Shown here: in pieces, positions 58,012 through 64,000 of the stretch
Layout of the letters: every line of letters starts with the position of its first letter
How positions within the stretch are numbered: position 1 is the first letter of the stretch
Assembly (NCBI GenBank): GCA_963663245.1
Contig: OY760143.1
Span: 1,922,001-1,986,000, forward strand
Length of the DNA stretch: 64,000 bases
Direction of reading: 5' to 3'
DNA from: JAFGVL01 sp963663245
GTDB lineage: Bacteria; Bacteroidota; Bacteroidia; Bacteroidales; Paludibacteraceae
Notes under the pieces: generated by a model
What the model was told of the DNA's origin: nothing
Seen by the model: the letters and a program-made list of their open reading frames with translations, nothing else
Database searches by the model: none
Made by a program: the position numbers and the translations under genes

Positions 58012-60297
58012 ATGAAAAATATAATACTATCAATATGCTTATTATTAGCATTATCACCCTGTTATTCACAAGAAAAAACAGATGCAAATATTAATGGACA
58101 TACAACAAACAAAAAAACGGGGGAACATATTCCTCATTTAACTATAAGCATAAAAGGAACTACAATTGGAGTTTTAACTGATGCTACTGGACACTATTTC
58201 TTAAAAGATCTTCCCGAAGGAGACTTTACTATTGCTGTTTCAGGTGTTGGATATAAAACCATAGAAAAAAACCTTACTATTACTTCTGGGAAAACCATTG
58301 AAATTAATTTTGAACTAGAAGAAGATCAGATTCAATTAGAAAGCATTGTTGTTTCTGCAAATAGAAATGAAGTAAGCAGAAAGGAAGCTCCTACAATAGT
58401 AAATATTATTAGTCCTAAATTACTTGAAAACACGAATTCGGTATGTCTAGCCCAAGGTTTAAACTTTCAATCAGGATTACGAGTAGAAAGCAATTGCCAG
58501 AACTGTGGATTTCAACAAGTACGAATAAATGGACTTGATGGTCCCTACTCTCAAATACTAATTGATAGTCGCCCAATATTCAGCTCTCTAGCTGGTGTTT
58601 ATGGAATTGAACAAATACCTGCCAATATGATAGAAAGAGTAGAAGTTATGAGAGGTGGAGGTTCTGCTCTATTTGGTTCTAATGCAATTGCAGGAACGAT
58701 AAACATCATCACAAAAGAGCCTTCAATTAACAGTGTTACTGTTGCTAACACAACAAATCTAATTAATGGAGAAAAAACGGATATAAATACTTCTCTAAAT
58801 GCATCTGTAGTATCAGATAGCCATAAAACTGGAATAATGCTTTTTGGATCTTCTAGACAAAAAGAATCCTATGATGCTGATGGAGATGGGTTTAGTGAAA
58901 TTGGAGAAGTTAAACTCAAAAACATTGGCTTTAGAGGCTTCTATAAACCAAGCAACTATAGTAAACTTACGATGGAGTATCACAATTTAGGCGAATTTAG
59001 AAGAGGAGGTAACAAAATGGACTTACCTGCACATGAAAGTGATATAACAGAACAAGTAGAACATAATATAAATACTGGAGGGTTAAAGTTTGATATTTAT
59101 TCAAAAAACCAGAAACATCGCATGAACATTTATTCTTCTGCACAATTAATTAAAAGAAAAAGCTACTATGGAGCACAACAAGATTTAAATGCATATGGTT
59201 CTACCATAGATAAAACATTTGTTTCAGGAATACAATATATCTATATAACAAAAAAACTTCTTTTTATGCCTGCAGAGTTAACTCTAGGATCAGAGTATGC
59301 TCAAAATGAGATGACGGATAAAATGTTAGGATATAATAGAATTTTAAGTCAAAGTGTAGATACAAAAAGTGCTTTTATTCAGAATGAATGGAAAAATAAA
59401 AACTTAAGTATTCTTATAGGAGGACGTTTTGATAAACACAACCTCATTTCCGATCCTATCATAAGCCCTCGTTTTAACCTTCGATACTCACCTAAAAAAT
59501 GGGTAAGTATGCGTACTTCATATTCAACAGGATTTAGAGCACCACAAGCATTCGACGAAGATTTACATATTACTGCTGTTGGTGGAGAGGTATCATTAAT
59601 CGAAATTGATCCAAACCTAAAAACAGAGAAATCACAAAGTGTTAGTGCTTCATTTGATTTACAGAAGAATTTCGGAGAAGTGAAAACCAATTTATTAATT
59701 GAAGGATTTCACACTAATTTAGATAATGTTTTTGTACTAGAAGAAATAGGAACAGACGGTAGTGGGAATATTATTCTAGAAAGAAGAAATGGTTCTGGAG
59801 CAATTGTAAAAGGAATTAATCTTGAAGGGAAAATTATTCCAGCTTCTAAGATACAACTTCAATTTGGCATGACTTTTCAAAGTAGCGAATACAAAGAAAC
59901 AGAAAAATGGAGTGACAACACAAACTTAACAGCTCATAAAAAGATGTTTAGGACTCCTGACGAATACGGATATTTCACCGCTAGTTATCAAATATTTAAT
60001 CCTATGACTATAGCATTATCAGGAACTTACACTGGGAGTATGTTAGTTCAACATTTTGAAGGATATATTGTAGAAGATACTGAAAAAGAAACGGAGGAGT
60101 TTTTCGATTTAAATTTAAAAATATCTTATGATTTTAAACTTAACAGTAATACTAAACTTCAAATTAATGGAGGGATTCAAAACATTTTTAATAGTTACCA
60201 AAATGATTTTGACAAAGGAGTAAATCGCGATGCTGGTTACATCTATGGACCTGCACTACCTCGTTCTTATTTCTTAGGATTAAAATTAATGATTTAG
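58012..60297 (+). CDS. TonB-dependent receptor with CxxC plug motif
   Basis: A 761-residue outer-membrane receptor: signal peptide (1-19), carboxypeptidase-regulatory-like domain (about 25-105, INGHTTNKKTGEHIPHLTISIKGTTIGVLTDATGHYFL), plug (about 120-240) and a 22-strand barrel to the C-terminus (ending FLGLKLMI). The plug holds NCQNCGFQQVRINGLDGPYSQ with C162 and C165, a C-x2-C that could hold a disulfide or metal. Receptors with this CQNCG plug form a Bacteroidota subgroup of unclear ligand, often beside His-rich small proteins. Metal or metallophore import is the most likely role by context. Confidence 0.9.
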   Translation: MKNIILSICLLLALSPCYSQEKTDANINGHTTNKKTGEHIPHLTISIKGTTIGVLTDATGHYFLKDLPEGDFTIAVSGVGYKTIEKNLTITSGKTIEINFELEEDQIQLESIVVSANRNEVSRKEAPTIVNIISPKLLENTNSVCLAQGLNFQSGLRVESNCQNCGFQQVRINGLDGPYSQILIDSRPIFSSLAGVYGIEQIPANMIERVEVMRGGGSALFGSNAIAGTINIITKEPSINSVTVANTTNLINGEKTDINTSLNASVVSDSHKTGIMLFGSSRQKESYDADGDGFSEIGEVKLKNIGFRGFYKPSNYSKLTMEYHNLGEFRRGGNKMDLPAHESDITEQVEHNINTGGLKFDIYSKNQKHRMNIYSSAQLIKRKSYYGAQQDLNAYGSTIDKTFVSGIQYIYITKKLLFMPAELTLGSEYAQNEMTDKMLGYNRILSQSVDTKSAFIQNEWKNKNLSILIGGRFDKHNLISDPIISPRFNLRYSPKKWVSMRTSYSTGFRAPQAFDEDLHITAVGGEVSLIEIDPNLKTEKSQSVSASFDLQKNFGEVKTNLLIEGFHTNLDNVFVLEEIGTDGSGNIILERRNGSGAIVKGINLEGKIIPASKIQLQFGMTFQSSEYKETEKWSDNTNLTAHKKMFRTPDEYGYFTASYQIFNPMTIALSGTYTGSMLVQHFEGYIVEDTEKETEEFFDLNLKISYDFKLNSNTKLQINGGIQNIFNSYQNDFDKGVNRDAGYIYGPALPRSYFLGLKLMI

Positions 60298-60306
60298 ATA
60301 CTTTAT

Positions 60307-60342
60307 AAAAAAATGCTGAATAATATTATTCAGCATTTTTTT
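60307..60342 (+). terminator. Terminator of the first TonB receptor gene
   Basis: AAAAATGCTGAATAA / TTATTCAGCATTTTT perfect stem with T tract, between the two TonB units. Confidence 0.88.
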
Positions 60343-60382
60343 ATAATTTTGAACAAATTACTCTTCATTAAAATCAATTTAA

Positions 60383-60694
60383 ATGTTAAAGAAATATTTA
60401 TCAATATTCTTAATATTTCTATTTATAAGTCCTTCTGTAATAAGAGGGCTACATCATCTTTTTGTTCACCACGAACACCAACACATATTACTCAGTTCTA
60501 AAAATGAGATAAAAGAAAAGCACAACAGCTGTCCTATTTGCACTTTTAATTTTATTGAATTTTTCACCAAAGATGATTTTAAAAAGATAAGCAAAGAGGA
60601 ATCTCTATCAACTTATTACCTACGAGCTACGAGCAATATATCTATTGCTAATTTACTTTACTCTTTTCATCTAAGAGCCCCCCCTAGTATTTAA
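60383..60694 (+). CDS. Small His/Cys membrane-associated protein (DUF2946-like layout)
   Basis: A 103-residue protein: hydrophobic N-terminus (MLKKYLSIFLIFLFISPSVIRG), then LHHLFVHHEHQHILL (His cluster, residues 23-37), then HNSCPICTFNFIEFF with C-P-I-C (about 48-62), and the end SFHLRAPPSI. The His cluster, CPxC and L-R-A-P-P end recall the DUF2946/CopL-type proteins that stand near copper-related TonB receptors in other phyla; the link is by layout, not proven. It shares the L-R-x-P-P end with the protein at 57509. It is 81 bp before the second receptor. Confidence 0.65.
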   Translation: MLKKYLSIFLIFLFISPSVIRGLHHLFVHHEHQHILLSSKNEIKEKHNSCPICTFNFIEFFTKDDFKKISKEESLSTYYLRATSNISIANLLYSFHLRAPPSI

Positions 60695-60775
60695 TAAATA
60701 GTTAATTATTAGCACATATTTATTAAAATAATAGTTGGATATGCGTATGCTATTCCAACATAAATTTAAACTTCA

Positions 60776-63001
60776 ATGAAAACACTAAAAATTTGGGGAC
60801 TGATTGGTGTATTTATATTAATCAGCCAAATAATTTATGCTCAAAATACAATCAAAGGAAAAATAATAGACAGCACAAATAAACAAACCTTATCTTCGGT
60901 AAATATATATATCCCTGAACAAAAAACAGGAACAACAAGTGATAAAAATGGTAGATTCTTACTAAAGAATTTACCTATAAAAAACCATAAAATTCAATTT
61001 TCTCATTTAGGATATAAAACAATTTTAAAAACACTTAACCCAAATACTTCAGACACCTTATTCGAAATACAAATGGACCCTTCTGTATTAAAAATAGAAG
61101 AAGTTGTAATATCAGGAGGAAGCTATTCTACTCAACATGAAAATGCTATTAAAATTGACTTAATTAAAAGCGAGGACCTTACAAATATAGGATCTCCTAC
61201 TTTTATGAAATCATTAGAAAACATTCCTGGAGTAGACCTAATTAACAAAGGTGTTGGTGTTATCTCACCCGTAATTCGTGGTTTATCAAGAACCAATATT
61301 TTAATGTTAAACAACGGTGTAAAAATGGAGAACTTCCAATTTTCAGAAAACCACCCATTTATTGTTGATGAGTTTGGCATTGACAGAATTGAAATAATAA
61401 AAGGACCTGCATCTTTACTATATGGTTCAGATGCTATTGGGGGAGTAATTAACTTAATTAGAGAAAACCCTCCTTTAACAGAGTCGATCCGAGGGGATTA
61501 TAATTTACAATACCATTCAAACACGCAAGGTTATGTTAATAATATAGGCGTAAATGGGAGAACAAAAAACATCTTCTATGGAATACGTGCGGGCAGTAAA
61601 AGTCATATGGATTATATTGACGGTGAGAGTAATTCTGTGCCTAATACACGATTCAATGAAAATACTATAAAAGCTAACTTCGGTCTAAATAAATCATATG
61701 GATTATTTCAATTATATTACAATTATAATGAACCAAAACTTGGCATGTGTGTTGGGGAAGCTATTCCTTTTATAACAGAAAATGGACGTGATAATAATGT
61801 ATGGTACCAAAACTTAATAAACCACCTTATTTCATCTAAAAACACATTATTTCTAAAAAAGTACAAGCTCGATATAAATTCTGCTCTTCAAATAAACAAC
61901 AGACAATTACAAACAGATGAAAACAAACCTTCTTTTAAAATGGTTGATATGGATTTAAAAACATTCTCATCTGAAATAAAATTGTATTTTCCTTATAAAA
62001 AAAATAGAGAATATATCATAGGTATACAAGAAGCTAATAAAACAAATAAAAACAATGATGCCCCTAACCATGTTTTACCTGATGCAAGCGTAAATGATCT
62101 ATCTATTTTTAGCTTAGCTCAATATCTTTTCTTTAACCGACTAAAAACACAGGCTGGTTTAAGGTATGATTTCCGAACTATATCAACAATAGAAGAAGTA
62201 AACAAAAAAGCTATTAACAATAAATATGGAAACATAAGTTCTTCTTTAGGGGCTACATATATTGTCAATGAAAAACTATTATTACGAGCCAATATTGCAT
62301 CTGCATATAGAACGCCCAATATTGCCGAACTTACAGAGAATGGTATACATGGAGTAAGATATGAAGAAGGAAACGCTGATTTAAAATCACAACGTAGTTA
62401 TGAAATTGATGTTAGTACTCATTATCATTCTAAACTAATGGTTTTTGATTTATCTGGATTTTATAATCAAATAAAAGATTACATCTTTCTTAGTCCAACA
62501 ATAGATACAACAACTAATGGTTATAGAATTTACCGATACGCACAAAGTGATTCAAAAATATATGGAGGAGAAACAACAATTCACCTTTTACCAATCAGTT
62601 GGTTGCAGATTTCTACAACATATTCTTATTTGGTTGGAAAACAAAAAAATGGAGACTATCTCTCTTTTATCCCTCAAAACAAACTCCGACTTGAATTTAT
62701 ATTTAAAAAGGAAAAAATATTCTTTCTAAATAACCTATCCTTTAAAGTAGCTGGTGTTTTAGCAGAGGAACAAAATAATCCATCTCCATTCGAAACAAAT
62801 ACAGATTCTTATTTTTTACTAAACACCCAACTAGGAACAAAAATAAATGTATTAGGACAAATAGTTTCTTTCACTGTTCATGCCAATAATATACTTAACG
62901 AAACATATATAGACCATTTGTCTACTTTAAAAGAACTGGGATATTACAATATTGGAAGAAATATTTCATTAAATATCAAAGTCCCATTTAAGATTAAATA
63001 A
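60776..63001 (+). CDS. TonB-dependent receptor, second copy
   Basis: A 741-residue receptor: signal peptide (to about residue 22, IIYAQ), carboxypeptidase-regulatory-like domain (IKGKIIDSTNKQTLSSVNIYI..., about 25-105), plug with GVDLINKGVGVISPVIRGLSRTNILMLNNGV (about 152-182) and FGIDRIEIIKGPASLLYGSDAIGGVINLI (about 198-226), and a barrel ending NISLNIKVPFKIK. The plug follows the metal/copper-type pattern (RGLSRTNILMLNNGVKMENFQFSENHP) seen in receptors annotated for iron or zinc. It lacks the CxxC of the first receptor. Preceded by the His/CPIC protein. Ligand not certain. Confidence 0.9.
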   Translation: MKTLKIWGLIGVFILISQIIYAQNTIKGKIIDSTNKQTLSSVNIYIPEQKTGTTSDKNGRFLLKNLPIKNHKIQFSHLGYKTILKTLNPNTSDTLFEIQMDPSVLKIEEVVISGGSYSTQHENAIKIDLIKSEDLTNIGSPTFMKSLENIPGVDLINKGVGVISPVIRGLSRTNILMLNNGVKMENFQFSENHPFIVDEFGIDRIEIIKGPASLLYGSDAIGGVINLIRENPPLTESIRGDYNLQYHSNTQGYVNNIGVNGRTKNIFYGIRAGSKSHMDYIDGESNSVPNTRFNENTIKANFGLNKSYGLFQLYYNYNEPKLGMCVGEAIPFITENGRDNNVWYQNLINHLISSKNTLFLKKYKLDINSALQINNRQLQTDENKPSFKMVDMDLKTFSSEIKLYFPYKKNREYIIGIQEANKTNKNNDAPNHVLPDASVNDLSIFSLAQYLFFNRLKTQAGLRYDFRTISTIEEVNKKAINNKYGNISSSLGATYIVNEKLLLRANIASAYRTPNIAELTENGIHGVRYEEGNADLKSQRSYEIDVSTHYHSKLMVFDLSGFYNQIKDYIFLSPTIDTTTNGYRIYRYAQSDSKIYGGETTIHLLPISWLQISTTYSYLVGKQKNGDYLSFIPQNKLRLEFIFKKEKIFFLNNLSFKVAGVLAEEQNNPSPFETNTDSYFLLNTQLGTKINVLGQIVSFTVHANNILNETYIDHLSTLKELGYYNIGRNISLNIKVPFKIK

Positions 63002-63023
63002 TAAATATCTCACAACATAGAAT

Positions 63024-63055
63024 AAAAAAGCATCCTAACTATGGATGCTTTTTTT
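63024..63055. terminator. Bidirectional terminator between the second TonB receptor and rsmD
   Basis: AAAAAAGCATCC(taactat)GGATGCTTTTTT stem between converging genes. Confidence 0.9.
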
Positions 63056-63584
63056 ATTCAAAGAAACTAAAATTCACATTTCCATATTTCCGATGCTCTT
63101 TAAATCTAGGATGTGCATTGAAACTTATTTTTCCTGAATGTTCAAGTATAAATATCCCCTCTTCTTTTAAAAGTTCTTTCTCAAATATAATATCTGGAAT
63201 CTTTTCAAAATTATCTAATTGATAAGGAGGGTCAGCAAATACAACATCAAACTTAATAGATGTTGATTTTAAATAACGAAAAACATCTCCTTGAACGATA
63301 TGTACACTATCAATATTCAATTCATGACAAGCTTTTCTAATAAACGAAGTATGTACCTTATTCATTTCTACAGCGGTAACATTACCACATCCTCTAGAGG
63401 CTAACTCTACACTTATAGAACCAATCCCCGCAAACAAATCAAGTACAGAAACCTCCTCAAAATCAATTAGATTATTAAGTACATTGAACAAACCTTCCTT
63501 TGCAAAATCTGTAGTCGGTCTTGCCGTTATATTGCGTGGTGGTTGAATTCTTCTACCTTTATGTTTTCCGCTATGTATTCTCAT
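63054..63584 (-). CDS. rsmD: 16S rRNA (guanine-966-N2) methyltransferase
   Basis: A 176-residue SAM-dependent methyltransferase. MRIHSGKHKGRRIQPPRNITARPTTDFAKEGLFNVL is the family start, VLDLFAGIGSISVELASRG the SAM site (about 49-67), and VVFADPPYQLD (about 115-125) the DPPY catalytic motif. Length typical. It stands at the window's right side before an incomplete gene; the terminator at its 3' end is shared with the TonB receptor. Confidence 0.95.
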   Translation of the reverse strand: MRIHSGKHKGRRIQPPRNITARPTTDFAKEGLFNVLNNLIDFEEVSVLDLFAGIGSISVELASRGCGNVTAVEMNKVHTSFIRKACHELNIDSVHIVQGDVFRYLKSTSIKFDVVFADPPYQLDNFEKIPDIIFEKELLKEEGIFILEHSGKISFNAHPRFKEHRKYGNVNFSFFE

Positions 63585-63647
63585 ATTAAAAAAGAAAATC
63601 CACCCGGTATCTGCGGATGGATAATCTCAAATTTTATATTTGATTAA

Positions 63648-64000
63648 TTACGATTCCCAGTTTCCTGTATTACTTGGTTCAGTTACTGATCCAACTTTTA
63701 AACCAGGGTATCTATCTAATTTTTCTTGTAAGTCAATTAAGTTTAACAACTCTTGCTTATCTAAGCCATTTAAATAAACTGCATAAGGAGTTCTAACTTC
63801 AAACAAGGGTAAAGTCATACCATTTTTCTCTTGAGAGCCAATTTCAAACTCAAACTGCTCCCCTTCAGTAAAAGGCACTTCAGCAAAAGTGTCAATTGTA
63901 GTTCTATCATAAATGCCTGCAAACAATGTTTCAATAATATCTGAATAAGTAGTATCTCTACTAAATCCTTGCAAACCATTTGCAGCTATTTCACTAGCAT
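63648..64000 (-). CDS. Unidentified protein, 5' end outside window
   Basis: The frame is open to the last base; the visible part reads ASEIAANGLQGFSRDTTYS from the edge and continues for about 117 residues in all. Segments such as FEFEIGSQEKNGMTLPLFEVRTPYAVYLNGLDKQELLNLIDLQEKLDRYPGL show an even helix/strand mix with many acidic residues. No family recognised. The only ATG-like start inside is a TTG at 63974, which is not convincing because the frame continues upstream. Confidence 0.5.
   Translation of the reverse strand, partial: ASEIAANGLQGFSRDTTYSDIIETLFAGIYDRTTIDTFAEVPFTEGEQFEFEIGSQEKNGMTLPLFEVRTPYAVYLNGLDKQELLNLIDLQEKLDRYPGLKVGSVTEPSNTGNWES

Overview
The window comes from an AT-rich, probably marine member of the Bacteroidota, most like the Marinilabiliales/Bacteroidales side of the phylum. 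Supporting signs are two secreted proteins with type IX secretion C-terminal sorting domains, TonB-dependent receptors with N-terminal carboxypeptidase-regulatory-like domains, -7 promoter boxes of the form TAnnTTTG, and Shine-Dalgarno sequences at very few starts. The genus assignment is inference.

Layout. (1) 1-5.9 kb is an accessory island. Six ORFs, all on the + strand (a HEPN protein cut by the window edge, two lipoproteins, a DUF4468 protein, an AAA/DUF4143 ATPase and an S41 peptidase), are each followed by a GC-richer, imperfectly palindromic element with related ends. This resembles an integron-type cassette array without an integrase. (2) 6-12.9 kb is core: cold-shock protein, ClpB, 3-methyladenine glycosylase, PheT, then an unusual Kunitz-domain lipoprotein. 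(3) 13-26 kb is a divergent hexuronate-catabolism locus. On the minus strand lie uxaC, kdgK, kdgA, an unknown secreted protein and a hexuronate-type MFS permease. On the plus strand lie a LacI-like effector-domain protein without a helix-turn-helix, tagaturonate 3-epimerase (uxaE), an SDR mannonate oxidoreductase, a second PfkB kinase, a four-helix-bundle protein, a LarA-like nickel-pincer racemase/epimerase homologue and 6-phosphogluconate dehydrogenase. No mannonate dehydratase is present. The gene set suggests a bypass, mannonate -> gluconate -> 6-phosphogluconate -> ribulose 5-phosphate, beside the usual KDG/KDPG branch. (4) 26-31 kb: a PII-like protein divergent from amtB, MTA/SAH nucleosidase, a coiled-coil membrane protein, two tandem outer-membrane barrel paralogues and a decayed insertion sequence. 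(5) 31.3-34.8 kb is one gene with seven near-identical 447-bp repeats and a type IX sorting domain. (6) 35-51.8 kb is mostly housekeeping: MATE, mnmE, nucleoside phosphorylase, ECF sigma, the DUF2520-kdsC-ubiA-maf cluster, ribE, a (p)ppGpp synthetase with a degenerate hydrolase site, rplU-rpmA and serS. (7) 51.8-57.3 kb: a nested inverted repeat, the agmatine-to-putrescine genes aguA/aguB with a small membrane protein between them, a PL7 alginate lyase, dus, ruvC and tRNA-Ala(GGC). (8) 57.5-63 kb: two units, each a small His-rich protein ending L-R-x-P-P plus a TonB receptor, probably for metal or metallophore uptake. rsmD and an incomplete gene close the window.

The most unusual content is the cassette-like island, the LarA homologue in a uronate operon, the paired His-rich/TonB units, the Kunitz lipoprotein and the homogenised repeat protein. 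Everything here is read by eye from sequence; no searches or folding were run.
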